DNA from: Zhihengliuella halotolerans
GTDB taxonomy: Bacteria; Actinomycetota; Actinomycetes; Actinomycetales; Micrococcaceae
Assembly: GCF_004217565.1 (NCBI RefSeq)
Contig: NZ_SHLA01000001.1
Location: 434,001-498,000, forward strand
Reading direction: 5' to 3'
Length of the DNA: 64,000 nt
Positions 53,338 to 63,700 of the stretch are shown in pieces (the first letter of the stretch is position 1; the number at the start of each line of letters is the position of its first letter). The position numbers and the translations under genes were made by a program. Below the pieces are notes generated by a model. That model was not told the DNA's origin. It did no database searches and saw only the letters and a list, made by a program, of their open reading frames with translations.

Positions 53338-54054
53338 ATGAGAGCCGCTGAACCGCTGGCCGCCTTCCCGCAGGCCGTGCGCGACGAGGTCGCGCGTGCG
53401 CGCCGGATCGTCGCCGACCTGCACGCCGAACTGCCCCGCTACGAGCTCGTGGTCTGGACCGCGGGCAACGTCTCCCAGCGCGTGCCCAACCCCGACGTCC
53501 CGGACGGCAGCGCCGATCTGTTCGTCATCAAGCCCTCGGGCGTCTCCTACGACGACCTGACGCCCGAATCGATGGTCGTCTGCACGCTCGACGGTGAGCT
53601 GCTCGACGGCGCCCTCTCGCCGTCGTCGGACACCGCCGCGCACGCCTACACGTACCGGCACATGCCGCACGTCGGGGGAGTGGTGCACACGCACTCGACG
53701 TACGCGACGGCCTGGGCTGCGCGCGGCGAGGAGATCCCGTGCGTGCTGACGATGATGGCCGACGAGTTCGGCGGCCCCGTGCCCGTCGGCCCGTTCGCGA
53801 TCATCGGCGACGACTCGATCGGCCGCGGCATCGTCGAGACCCTGAGCGGGTCCCGCAGCCCCGCCGTGCTGATGAAGAACCACGGGCCGTTCACGATCGG
53901 CGCCGACGCCCGCGCCGCCGTGAAGGCCGCCGTGATGTGCGAGGAGGTCGCCCGCACCGTGCACATTTCCCGCCAGCTGGGGGATCCGGCGCCGATCGCG
54001 CAGGCGCACATCGACTCGCTCTACGACCGCTACCAGAACGTCTACGGCAAATAG
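53338..54054 (+). CDS. araD: L-ribulose-5-phosphate 4-epimerase
   Basis: The 238-residue class II aldolase-fold enzyme contains [34 protein letters not shown], the zinc ligands of [13 protein letters not shown], and [11 protein letters not shown]. It converts L-ribulose 5-phosphate to D-xylulose 5-phosphate, which enters the pentose phosphate pathway. AGGAG precedes the ATG, 26 bases after the kinase stop, in the araB-araD-araA operon. Confidence 0.95.
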   Translation: MRAAEPLAAFPQAVRDEVARARRIVADLHAELPRYELVVWTAGNVSQRVPNPDVPDGSADLFVIKPSGVSYDDLTPESMVVCTLDGELLDGALSPSSDTAAHAYTYRHMPHVGGVVHTHSTYATAWAARGEEIPCVLTMMADEFGGPVPVGPFAIIGDDSIGRGIVETLSGSRSPAVLMKNHGPFTIGADARAAVKAAVMCEEVARTVHISRQLGDPAPIAQAHIDSLYDRYQNVYGK

Positions 54055-54085
54055 CCGGCCCGAGAACTTTCACGAAAGGATGAAC

Positions 54086-55606
54086 ATGACGCAGGCAGAG
54101 AAGCCGTACGCCGACCAGGAGGTCTGGTTCTTCACCGGCAGCCAGGACCTCTACGGCGAGGAGACGCTGGCGCAGGTCGCCGAACAGTCGCAGCAGGTCG
54201 CCGCAGCCCTGGACGCCTCCGGCGAGGTCCCGGCCAAGATCGTCTGGAAGCCCGTGCTCAAGGACAAGGACGCGATCCGCCGCGCCATGCTGGAGGCGAA
54301 CTCGAACGACGCCGTCCTCGGCGTCGTCACGTGGATGCACACGTTCAGCCCGGCCAAGATGTGGATCTCCGGGCTCAACGCCCTGACCAAGCCGCTGCTG
54401 CACCTGCACACGCAGGCGAACGTCGAGCTGCCGTGGGAGTCCATCGACATGGACTTCATGAACCTGAACCAGGCCGCGCACGGCGACCGCGAATACGCCT
54501 ACCTCGCGACCCGCATCGGCGCCTCCCGCACAACCGTCGTCGGCCACGTCTCCAACCCGGCCGTCGCCGCCCGCATCGGCAACTGGGTCCGCGGTGCGGC
54601 CGGCTGGGCCGCGACGCAGTCGCTCAAGCTCGTCCGTTTCGGCGACAACATGCGCAACGTCGCCGTCACCGAGGGCGACAAGACCGAGGCCGAGCTGCGC
54701 TTCGGCGTCTCCGTGAACACGTGGGCCGTCAACGACCTGGTGGAAGTCGTCGAGGCGGTCTCCGAGGCTGACATCGACGCGCTCGTCGCCGAGTACGAGG
54801 AGCAGTACGACGTCGCCGCCGAGCTGCGTGTCGGGGGTGAGCGGCACGAGTCGCTGCGCTACGCCGCGCGCCAGGAGCTCGCGATGGAGAAGTTCCTCGT
54901 CGACGCCGGCGCCAAGGCGTTCACGACGAACTTCGAGGACCTCGGCGGGCTGCGGCAGCTGCCGGGCCTGGCCGTGCAGCGCCTGATGTCCAAGGGCTAC
55001 GGGTTCGGGGCCGAGGGCGACTGGAAGACCGCCGTGCTGGTGCGCGCCGCGAAGGTCATGGGCGCCGGCCTGCCCGGTGGCGCGTCCCTCATGGAGGACT
55101 ACACGTACGACCTGACCCCGGGGAGCGAGCTCATCCTCGGCGCGCACATGCTCGAGGTCTGCCCCTCGCTGACCACGTCGACGCCCCGAATCGAGGTGCA
55201 CCCGCTGGGCATCGGCGGCCGCGAGGACCCCGTGCGCATGGTGTTCAACGCGGACGAGGCGGCCGGCGCCGTCGTCGTCTCCCTCGCGGACATGCGCGAG
55301 CGCTTCCGCCTGACCGCGAACGTCGTGGACGTCGTCGTGCCGCCGCAGGATCTGCCCAACCTGCCGGTTGCGCGCGCCGTGTGGCGCCCGCGCCCGGACT
55401 TCTCGACCTCGGCGGAGTCGTGGCTCACGGCCGGCGGCGCGCACCACACGGTCATGTCGACGGCGGCCGGCGTCGAGGCGTTCGAGGTCTTCGCGGAGAT
55501 CTCGCGCACCGAGCTGCTCGTGATCGACGAGGACACCACGCGCCGTGGCTTCGCGGATCAGGTGCGCTTCAACCAGGCGTACTACCGCCTGGCCCAGGGG
55601 CTCTAA
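54086..55606 (+). CDS. araA: L-arabinose isomerase
   Basis: The second ATG (54086) is chosen because AAAGGA sits five bases before it and would be too close to the first ATG at 54080. The 506-residue protein has [69 protein letters not shown] and [25 protein letters not shown], all typical of AraA. It converts L-arabinose to L-ribulose, the first catabolic step. A strong terminator follows. Confidence 0.97.
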   Translation: MTQAEKPYADQEVWFFTGSQDLYGEETLAQVAEQSQQVAAALDASGEVPAKIVWKPVLKDKDAIRRAMLEANSNDAVLGVVTWMHTFSPAKMWISGLNALTKPLLHLHTQANVELPWESIDMDFMNLNQAAHGDREYAYLATRIGASRTTVVGHVSNPAVAARIGNWVRGAAGWAATQSLKLVRFGDNMRNVAVTEGDKTEAELRFGVSVNTWAVNDLVEVVEAVSEADIDALVAEYEEQYDVAAELRVGGERHESLRYAARQELAMEKFLVDAGAKAFTTNFEDLGGLRQLPGLAVQRLMSKGYGFGAEGDWKTAVLVRAAKVMGAGLPGGASLMEDYTYDLTPGSELILGAHMLEVCPSLTTSTPRIEVHPLGIGGREDPVRMVFNADEAAGAVVVSLADMRERFRLTANVVDVVVPPQDLPNLPVARAVWRPRPDFSTSAESWLTAGGAHHTVMSTAAGVEAFEVFAEISRTELLVIDEDTTRRGFADQVRFNQAYYRLAQGL

Positions 55607-55625
55607 CCGCCCGCAGACCGAGCAC

Positions 55626-55665
55626 AGGGCCGGCGCTCTCCACGTGGAGAGCGCCGGCCCTTTTT
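55626..55665 (+). terminator. Rho-independent terminator of the araBDA operon
   Basis: Bases 55626-55661 form a perfect 36-base palindrome (18-bp arms, starting AGGGCCGGCG) followed by TTTT. It lies 20 bases after the araA stop codon. Confidence 0.9.
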
Positions 55666-55784
55666 GGTCTGCGTCGACTCTCGGTTCGATGCCGGAGCAA
55701 GGGAAAACGTTGAACTTCTGTCGATGCTCGACACTCGGCGTCACCGTTATTCGATTGTGACCTGCAGCACTATCGACCCCTGGT

Positions 55785-55798
55785 TGTTATCGCTAACA
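55785..55798. promoter_or_regulatory. AraR-type operator, distal copy of tandem pair
   Basis: TGTTATCGCTAACA matches the AraR-type box with two changes in the left half. It directly abuts the second copy, with one base between. Confidence 0.72.
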
Positions 55799-55799
55799 T

Positions 55800-55813
55800 T
55801 GTGAGCGCTAACA
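55800..55813. promoter_or_regulatory. AraR-type operator, proximal copy of tandem pair
   Basis: TGTGAGCGCTAACA is identical to the box before araB and lies 59 bases before the binding-protein ATG. It overlaps a spurious in-frame GTG at 55801, which supports the later start. Confidence 0.8.
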
Positions 55814-55872
55814 CACTTGCCACCGACGTGGATGACTCGCAACCGGTCGGTGACGATCCTGAGGAGAAGACC

Positions 55873-56868
55873 ATGAAACGAAAGACCTTCCTGCGCAGCG
55901 CGGCTGCCGTGGCCTCGGTCGCGGCGGTTGTCGCCCTGAGCGCGTGCGGCGGTGCGGACAGCCCCGATGCCGGCGGCGACGGCGGCGGTGGCGGGGACAC
56001 GATCTCGATCGGGTTCTCCCAGGTCGGCGCGGAGTCCGGCTGGCGCGCGGCCAACACCAAGTCCATCCAGGACACGCTGACCGAGGAGAACGGCTTCAAG
56101 CTCAGCTTCTCCGACGCCCAGCAGAAGCAGGAGAACCAGATCCAGGCGATCCGCTCCTACATCGCCCAGGGCCAGGACGTCATCGCGTTCTCTCCGGTGG
56201 TCGAGACCGGCTGGGACGCCGTCCTGCAGGAGGCCCAGGCTGCCGGCATCCCCGTCATCCTCACCGACCGCGCCGTGGACACCGAGGACGACAGCCTCTA
56301 CGAGTCGTTCATCGGCTCCGATTTCGTCCTCGAGGGCGAGCGCGCCGGCAACTGGGTCGCCGAGAACTTCGACGGCGAGTCCATGAAGCTCGTCGAACTG
56401 CAGGGCACCACCGGCTCCGCCCCGGCCATCGACCGCAAGGAGGGCTTCGCCGCGGCCATCGACGGCACCGACATCGAGCTCGTCGACTCGCAGACCGGCG
56501 ACTTCACCCGCGCCGGCGGCAAGCAGGTCATGGAGGGCTTCCTGAACTCCCACAACGACATCGACATCGTCTTCGCGCACAACGACGACATGGGCCTGGG
56601 CGCCATCGAGGCGATCGAGGCCGCCGGCCTGACGCCCGGTGAAGACGTCAAGATCGTGACGATCGACGCCGTCAAGGACGGCATGCAGGCACTCGCCGAC
56701 GGCAAGATCAACTACATCGTCGAGTGCAACCCGATGCTCGGCGAGGACCTCGCGGAGATCGCCAAGAAGGTCGTCGCCGGCGAAGAGGTCGAGAAGCGCA
56801 TCGTCGTCGAGGACGCCGAGTTCGACCAGCAGCAGGCCGCCGAGGCCCTGCCGGACCGCTTGTACTAG
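55873..56868 (+). CDS. Sugar ABC transporter substrate-binding lipoprotein (YtfQ-like)
   Basis: ATG 55873 with GAGGAGA upstream gives 331 residues and a lipoprotein signal (SVAAVVALSAC, lipid at C25). The mature protein is a pentose/hexose-binding family member (ISIGFSQVGAESGWRAANTKSIQ, AIRSYIAQGQDVIAFSPVVETGWD, VFAHNDDMGLGAIEAIEAAG), closest in pattern to YtfQ, the galactofuranose-binding protein. The AraR-type operators in front and the arabinofuranosidase downstream suggest L-arabinose, perhaps in the furanose form, as ligand. Confidence 0.92.
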   Translation: MKRKTFLRSAAAVASVAAVVALSACGGADSPDAGGDGGGGGDTISIGFSQVGAESGWRAANTKSIQDTLTEENGFKLSFSDAQQKQENQIQAIRSYIAQGQDVIAFSPVVETGWDAVLQEAQAAGIPVILTDRAVDTEDDSLYESFIGSDFVLEGERAGNWVAENFDGESMKLVELQGTTGSAPAIDRKEGFAAAIDGTDIELVDSQTGDFTRAGGKQVMEGFLNSHNDIDIVFAHNDDMGLGAIEAIEAAGLTPGEDVKIVTIDAVKDGMQALADGKINYIVECNPMLGEDLAEIAKKVVAGEEVEKRIVVEDAEFDQQQAAEALPDRLY

Positions 56869-56971
56869 GAGCGATCATCGCGCCGTCGCCCTCCGGCGGC
56901 GGCGCGCCCCGCCCCGTCCCCGAGACCTCACCCGCCCGCCGCACCGGCGGGGGACACGAGAAGGCACCGAC

Positions 56972-58546
56972 ATGATTGCAGCAACACCCGCGGCGAGCGC
57001 GCCCGCGGCCAGCGAACGCACCACCGCCGATCCGGTCGTCGAGATGAGAGGCATCACCGTCGAGTTCCCGGGCGTCAAAGCCCTCGACGGCGTCGACTTC
57101 CGCCTCTTCCCGGGCGAGGTCCACGCCCTGATGGGGGAGAACGGAGCCGGCAAGTCCACGCTCATCAAGGCCCTCACCGGCGTCAACCCGATCACGGCGG
57201 GAGGCATCGCCGTCGCCGGCGTCGAGACCCGCTTCGCCGGTCCCGCCGACGCCCGCGAGCGGGGCATCTCGACCGTCTACCAGGAGGTCAACCTCTGCGG
57301 GAACCTGACGGTCGCCGAGAACATCATGCTCGGCTCCGAGCCCCGCCGGTTCGGCGGTCTCGACTGGCAGGCGATGCGCCGCGAGGCGGCCCGCCACCTG
57401 ACGCGGATGGGTCTGGACATCGACCCGGCCAGCTCCCTGGACTCCCACTCGCTCGCCATCCAGCAGCTCGTGGCCATCAGCCGTGCCATGGTCGTGGACG
57501 CGAAGGTGCTCATCCTCGACGAGCCGACGTCGAGTCTCGACACGGACGAGGTCGCCCAGCTTTTCCGCGTCATGCGCCGGCTGCGCGAGGACGGCGTCGC
57601 GATCCTGTTCGTCTCCCACTTCCTGGACCAGATCTACGCGATCTCGGATCGCATCACGATCCTGCGCAATGGGCGCCTCGTCGGCGAGCGGTTCACGTCC
57701 GAACTGCCCCAGCGCGAGCTCGTCTCCCTCATGATCGCCGGCGAGGCCGATGCGGAGGTCGGGCAGGCCCGCGCCCGCCCCGAACGCGCCGGGTCCGCCC
57801 CGCGCGGCGAACCGCTGCTGCAGGCCGTCGGCCTGGGGCGCAAGGGCTCGGTGCAGCCGTTCGACCTCGAGCTCTACCCAGGTGAGGTCGTCGGCCTCGC
57901 GGGCCTGCTCGGCTCGGGCCGCACGGAGCTGGCGCGCCTGCTCTACGGAGCGGACCGATCCGACGCCGGATCCCTGACGTACGACGGCGGCGCCACCCGG
58001 CTGCGCACGCCCCGGGCCGCACTCGCCCGCAAGATCGCCTACACCTCCGAGGACCGCAAGGGGGAGGGCGTCGTCGGCGACCTGACCGTGCGCGAGAACA
58101 TCATCCTCGGTCTGCAGGCGGCGCGCGGCTGGATGCGCCCGCTGCCGCGGGCGAACGTGGACAAGATCGTCGGCGAGTACATCAAGGCGCTCGGCGTACG
58201 TCCGGCGAACCCGCAGGCGCTGCTGAAGAATCTTTCCGGCGGCAACCAGCAGAAAGTCCTGCTCGCCCGCTGGCTCGCGACCGCGCCCCGGCTGCTGCTC
58301 CTCGACGAGCCCACCCGCGGCATCGACATCGGCGCGAAGACGGAGATCATGAACCTCGTCTCCGAGCTGGCCGAGCAGGGCATGTCCGTGGTGTTCATCT
58401 CCGCGGAACTGGAAGAGGTGCTGCGGCTCAGCGACCGCATCGCCGTCATGCGCGACCGGACCAAGGTCGCTGAGATCGCCGGGGGCGCCGACGTCGGCGT
58501 GCCGGACCTGATCGATCTCATCGCCAGCGGGGGAGAAGACGAATGA
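56972..58546 (+). CDS. Sugar ABC transporter ATP-binding protein (YtfR/AraG type)
   Basis: The 524-residue protein has two ATPase halves. The first carries GENGAGKSTLIKALTGV and LILDEPTSSLD, but its signature region reads SHSLAIQQLVAISRAMV. The second has a degenerate Walker A (GLLGSGRTELARLLYG) and an intact LSGGNQQKVLLARWLA signature with LLLLDEPTRGID. This asymmetry is normal for CUT2 importers. It powers uptake with the two permeases that follow, whose first start overlaps its stop by four bases. Confidence 0.95.
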   Translation: MIAATPAASAPAASERTTADPVVEMRGITVEFPGVKALDGVDFRLFPGEVHALMGENGAGKSTLIKALTGVNPITAGGIAVAGVETRFAGPADARERGISTVYQEVNLCGNLTVAENIMLGSEPRRFGGLDWQAMRREAARHLTRMGLDIDPASSLDSHSLAIQQLVAISRAMVVDAKVLILDEPTSSLDTDEVAQLFRVMRRLREDGVAILFVSHFLDQIYAISDRITILRNGRLVGERFTSELPQRELVSLMIAGEADAEVGQARARPERAGSAPRGEPLLQAVGLGRKGSVQPFDLELYPGEVVGLAGLLGSGRTELARLLYGADRSDAGSLTYDGGATRLRTPRAALARKIAYTSEDRKGEGVVGDLTVRENIILGLQAARGWMRPLPRANVDKIVGEYIKALGVRPANPQALLKNLSGGNQQKVLLARWLATAPRLLLLDEPTRGIDIGAKTEIMNLVSELAEQGMSVVFISAELEEVLRLSDRIAVMRDRTKVAEIAGGADVGVPDLIDLIASGGEDE

Positions 58547-59568
58547 AGACCATCCTGAAGAGCCGGCTGCTCTGGCCGCTCGTGGCCCTCGCCGCGCTCC
58601 TGCTCGCGTGCACGATCCGCCGGCCGGACATCTTGGCCGTCACGGTGCTGGATGGACACCTGTTCGGGGCGCCGATCGACATCCTGCGCAACAGCGCCCC
58701 GCTGCTGCTCGTGGCGCTCGGTATGACCCTCGTCATCGCGACCCGCGGCATCGACCTCTCGGTCGGCGCGACCGTCGCCATCGCCGGCGCGGTGTCGATG
58801 ACGTTCATCGCCAGTTCCCCCGACCCGGGCTCCCTCGGCACAACCGTCGGTGCGATCGTTGTCGGACTCGGGCTGTGCCTCGTGCTCGGAGTGTGGAACG
58901 GGTTCCTGGTCTCCGCGCTCGGGATCCAGCCGATCATTGCGACTTTGATCCTGATGACGGCCGGCCGCGGCGTCGCCATGCTCATCACCGGCGGTCAGAT
59001 CACCACCGTCAACAGCGACTCGTTCCGGATGCTGGCTTCCGGCCATTGGCTCGGCCTGCCCATCGCGGCGCTCATCGCCTACGGCACGTTCGCGGTTGTC
59101 GCGCTGCTCGTGCGCCGCACGGCACTAGGCATGCTGCTCGAATCCGTCGGCATCAACCCGAAGGCCAGCCGGCTGGCAGGCGTCAAGGCGAAGACGCTCA
59201 CCTGGACCGTCTACGCGCTTTCCGGACTTTTCGCCGGACTCGCGGGCCTGATCTTTGCCTCCAACACGATGGCGGCCGACGCCAACAACGCTGGACTCTT
59301 CATCGAACTCGACGCGATCCTCGCCGTCGTCATCGGCGGCACGGCCCTCTCCGGCGGCAAGTTCAACCTCAGCGGCACGCTCGTCGGGGTCCTCGTCATC
59401 ACCACGCTCACCCTCACCGTGACCGTTCTCGGCGTCTCGCCCCTGGTCACCCCGCTGTTCAAAGCTATCGTCGTGATCGCCGTGACGCTGCTGCAATCCC
59501 CGACGCTCCGCGCCCGCCTCTCCGGGCTGCGTGTGCGCCGCAACCGTGCCCAGGAGGTCAGCGCATGA
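58543..59568 (+). CDS. Sugar ABC transporter permease (YtfT-like)
   Basis: The 341-residue BPD_transp_2-family permease has MTLVIATRGIDLSVGATVAIAGAV and the later TALSGGKFNLSGTLVGVLVITTLTLTV. About eight to ten hydrophobic helices are predicted. It pairs with the next permease, as YtfT pairs with YjfF. The ATGA overlaps at both ends show strict operon coupling. Confidence 0.93.
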   Translation: MKTILKSRLLWPLVALAALLLACTIRRPDILAVTVLDGHLFGAPIDILRNSAPLLLVALGMTLVIATRGIDLSVGATVAIAGAVSMTFIASSPDPGSLGTTVGAIVVGLGLCLVLGVWNGFLVSALGIQPIIATLILMTAGRGVAMLITGGQITTVNSDSFRMLASGHWLGLPIAALIAYGTFAVVALLVRRTALGMLLESVGINPKASRLAGVKAKTLTWTVYALSGLFAGLAGLIFASNTMAADANNAGLFIELDAILAVVIGGTALSGGKFNLSGTLVGVLVITTLTLTVTVLGVSPLVTPLFKAIVVIAVTLLQSPTLRARLSGLRVRRNRAQEVSA

Positions 59569-60560
59569 GCGCCGTCGTACGAGCCGAACGCACCCCCGCC
59601 GCCCGCCGGCTGAGTCCAGACCGCCGCTACCTGCCGGTCATCGGCACCCTGGTGGTTTTCGGCCTCATGCTTGCCATTGGCGGGGTGCGCTATGACAACT
59701 TCCTCTCGCCCGGGGTGATGTCGAACCTCTTCATCAACAACGCCCACCTCATCGTCCTCGCGGTCGGCATGACGTTTGTGATCCTCACCGGCGGCATCGA
59801 CCTCTCCGTCGGCGCCGTCCTGGCCCTGTCCTCGGTCGTCACGGCCACGCTGCTGCAGGCCGGGTGGAGCCTCGGGACGGTGGTCCCGATCGCGATCCTC
59901 GCCGGGTCCGTGATGGGCCTGGGCATGGGGATCATGATCCAGTACTTCGACGTGCAGCCGTTCGTCGCGACGCTCGCCGGGATGTTCCTGGCCCGCGGGC
60001 TGTGCTTCCTCTTCGCCCCCGAATCGGTCCCGATCCGCGATGAGTCCTTCGTCTCCCTCTCGTCGTGGAGCCTCTCGCTCGGCGGCTGGCGCGTGACCGG
60101 CGCGGTCGTCATCGCCCTCGCCGCCGTCGCCGCCGCGTGGTGGATCCTGCACCGGACCCGCTTCGGCCGCACCGTGTACGCGGTCGGCGGCGGCGAACAG
60201 TCCGCGCTGCTCATGGGCCTGCGCGTCGAGCGCACCAAGGTGCTCGTCTACGTCATCTCGGGCACGTGCGCCGGTCTCGCCGGCGTGCTCTTCGCGATGT
60301 TCTCCCGCTCGGGCTACGCGCTCACGGGCGTCGCGATGGAACTCGACGCGATCGCCGCCGTCGTCATCGGCGGGACCCTGCTGATCGGCGGCACCGGGTT
60401 CGTGCTCGGCTCGATCATCGGCGTCATGGTTCTGGGCCTGATCCAGACCATCATCACGTTCGAGGGGACCCTGAGCTCCTGGTGGACCAAGATCGTCATC
60501 GGCGCGCTGCTGCTGGTGTTCGTCGTTCTCCAACGCATTCTCACCCTGCGGCGCACCTGA
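59565..60560 (+). CDS. Sugar ABC transporter permease (YjfF-like)
   Basis: ATG 59565 overlaps the previous stop and has CAGGAGGT upstream. The 331-residue permease has MTFVILTGGIDLSVGAVLALSSVV, QYFDVQPFVATLAGMFLARGLCFLF and GTLLIGGTGFVLGSIIGVMVLGLIQT, matching YjfF. It completes the CUT2 importer of the arabinose locus. Confidence 0.93.
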   Translation: MSAVVRAERTPAARRLSPDRRYLPVIGTLVVFGLMLAIGGVRYDNFLSPGVMSNLFINNAHLIVLAVGMTFVILTGGIDLSVGAVLALSSVVTATLLQAGWSLGTVVPIAILAGSVMGLGMGIMIQYFDVQPFVATLAGMFLARGLCFLFAPESVPIRDESFVSLSSWSLSLGGWRVTGAVVIALAAVAAAWWILHRTRFGRTVYAVGGGEQSALLMGLRVERTKVLVYVISGTCAGLAGVLFAMFSRSGYALTGVAMELDAIAAVVIGGTLLIGGTGFVLGSIIGVMVLGLIQTIITFEGTLSSWWTKIVIGALLLVFVVLQRILTLRRT

Positions 60561-60579
60561 CGCGCCCCAGCTAGGTCCA

Positions 60580-60618
60580 GGGTACGACGACGGCGGCGAC
60601 CCTTCCTTCGTCGTACCC
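60580..60618. terminator. Hairpin after the transporter operon
   Basis: GGGTACGACGA and TCGTCGTACCC form a perfect 11-bp stem with a 17-base loop, 20 bases after the last permease gene. It probably separates that operon from the arabinofuranosidase gene. Confidence 0.6.
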
Positions 60619-60727
60619 GGAAATCGCCCCGCGCTGGTTCCGGGGTACCCAGGCGGCTCATCCGCGGCCGCGCTCGCACCATCAGCAAGTCTGGACACTG
60701 ATGTACCACGACGGAGGAATTCTCTCG

Positions 60728-63700
60728 ATGTATCGAAGAAAACACTGGGCCGCTCCACTGGCCCTGACTCTCGCCCTCGCGCTGCCGGCCACGGCTTTCG
60801 CCGCGCCGCCTCCCGCCCCCGCCCCCGCCGCGCCCGCGCCGAGCGCCGTCGACGTGAACGACGCCGACTACGACGCGTACGTCTTCCCCTACTTCACAGG
60901 TGAAGGCAACGACGACGGCGAAAAGATCCACCTCGCCGTGAGTGACGGCGACGACCCCATGGCCTGGCACGATCTCAATGGCGGCGAGCCGGTGCTGGAG
61001 TCGACGCTGGGCACGCAGGGACTGCGTGACCCGTTTTTGATCCGCTCCGCCGACGGAGCGAAGTACTTCCTCATCGCTACCGACCTGAAGATGTACGGCG
61101 GCGGAAGCTTCGGCGACGCACAGGAGACCGGAAGCCGCTCCCTCATGGTGTGGGAGTCGACGAACCTGATCGACTGGTCCGAGCAGCGGGAAGTGACCGT
61201 TGCGCCGGAGCACGCCGGCAACGTCTGGGCACCGGAAGCGCATTGGGACGAGGCCAATGGCGAGTACATCGTCTACTGGGCTTCGGCCCTGTATCCGGAT
61301 GATGTGGCCCCCGGCGACCGAGACATCAACACCAGCTACCAGCGGATGATGTACTCAACCACGACCGACTTCGTCGAGTTCTCCGAGCCGCGGGTCTGGA
61401 TCGATGAGAAGCGCGGTGACGGCCGCGGCATGATCGACTCGACGATCGCCGAGGTCGGCGACACGTTCTACCGTCTGACCAAGGACGAGTCGGACATGAC
61501 GGTCCGCCAGGAGTCCTCCGACGACCTTCGTTTGACGCAGGGCGTCGCCGAGGGCGACGGCTGGGACCTGATCGCCGAGCAGATCGGCGTCGGCCAGCCC
61601 AACCCGTGGGGCGGGACCTTCACGTCCGGTGAGGGCCCCACGATGTTCCCGTCGCTGACGGACGACGGCTGGTACCTCATGATCGACCAGCCGTCCTACC
61701 ACGGCGGTCAGGGCTACATGCTCTTCGAGACGGAGGACCTGAACTCCGGTGACTGGACATCGGTGCCGGACGCGGATCTGCCGACCAGCCCACGCCACGG
61801 AACGGTGGTTCCGATCACGGGCGAGGAGCAGTCGGCACTGCTGGACGCTTTCCCGCCGGCCGAGGAACCGGGAGACGTGGTCCCCGGTCCCGACCCCGAG
61901 CTCGGCGAGGGCACCTGGCGTGACGACTTCGATGCCGCCGAGCTCGACTCCGCGTGGGAGATCGTCAACGAGGACGCTGAGGCCTGGAACCTCGGCGACT
62001 CCGCGCTGAACCTCACGTCGCAGACCGGCGACACGTGGCAGGACGACAACGCGGCCGAGAATCTGTTCATGGTCGACGTACCCGCCGGCGACTTCTCCGT
62101 GGCCACCAAAGTGACGGCCCCGGTCTCCAAGGACTTCCAAGGAGCAGGCATCATCGCCTGGAAGGACATCGACAACTACGTCCGCAGCGGTTTGAGCCAC
62201 GTCTCCTTCGGCGACGGCGGTCCGGTCGTGATCGAGTCGGGGCTGGAAGAGAACGCCGCGTACAACTCGACGCTCACTCCGCGCCCGGGGTCGACCACCG
62301 AGTGGCTGCGGCTGGACCGCACCGGCGACGAGATCGTCGTGTCCTACGGCGATGAAAACGGTGATTGGGCCGAAGCCGAGCGCTTCACCACGTCGTGGGA
62401 CGTCACGCAGGTGGGGATCTACGCCCTCGCCGCACAGGACGGCAGCAGTCACGAGGCTGCCTTCGACACCTTCTGGTTGGACACCTCAGCACCCGTCGAT
62501 GTGGTGCCGGAGGGCGTCTTCACTCTGACCGGGGCCGCGGATGCGCGCTACCTGGCCGCCGACGGCGACGGATCGCTGTCCTTGACCGGCGAGCGCCCGT
62601 TGACGACGCTGAGGTTGGCAGCTGAGGAGACCGGCACCGGCGGGGTCGACGGCGAGCGGCCGGTGACGCTGACGGCGAAGGAGCAGCCGGTCTCCGTCCA
62701 CGAGGACGGGCGGCTCTTCCTCGGCGAAGCCGGCAGCGACAACGACCAGTGGCGCCTCACCGATGCCGGTGCTGGACGCGTGCACTTGCGTCTGGCCGGT
62801 GCGGAAGACGACGCCGCCTACGCGACACGGTCCGACGACGGCGCTCTGGTGCTGGGAGCGGCAGCTTCCGCCGCCGCCTTCTCGATCGGCTCCGGCGCCG
62901 CCGGAGCGCACACCGTGTCGATCGACGGCGACGGTACCGCGCACGAAATTAGCGACACCATGTACGGCGCGTTCTACGAGGACATCAACTACGCCGCTGA
63001 CGGCGGCATCTACGCGGAACTGGTCCGGAACCGTTCCTTCGAATTCGCGCCGTCGGACAACGCCTCGTTCAACGGGCTGACCGGCTGGGAGGTCGTCGGC
63101 GACGGCGACGTCTCGGTCGCGTCGGAACGCGACGAATGGCTCAACGATTCGAACCGCGCCTACGTCGAGATCGCTGCGGACAGCGCTGGCGATGGCGTCA
63201 GGAACACGTCGTACAACGAGGGTGTCGCGCTGATCGCAGGCGAGAGCTACGACTTCAGCGTCTGGGCGCGCTCCGCTGTCGCCCAGGATCTGACGGTTTC
63301 GCTCGAGGACCCGGCCGGAGAACAGATCCACGCCACGGCCACCGTGGCCGTCGACGGCTCTGATGAGTGGAAGCAGTACACGGCCACGCTGACCTCGGAG
63401 AACACCACCGACGCCGGACGCTTGTCCGTGACATCGGGCGCGGCCGGCACGCTGCGACTGGACATGGTCTCCCTCTTCCCGCAGGACACGTGGGAGGGCC
63501 CAGTCAACGGGCCGTCCGTGCTGCGCAAGGATCTGGCGCAGATGGTCGCTGATCTCGACCCGAGTTTCCTGCGGTTCCCCGGCGGATGTGTCACCAACGT
63601 CGGTACCTTCGACACCTACCTGGAGTCCGACGGCCAAGACCGCCAGCGCACCTACCAGTGGAAGGAAACCATCGGTCCAGTGGAGGAACGTCCCACCAAC

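Noticed and set aside
53891-55744. 617-codon leftward frame opposite araD and araA.
   Set aside because: It is antisense to two unmistakable enzymes and runs through the araBDA terminator.
55801-55872. Upstream GTG start for the YtfQ-like binding protein.
   Set aside because: It falls within an AraR-type operator and would bury the lipoprotein signal; ATG 55873 has a good ribosome-binding site.
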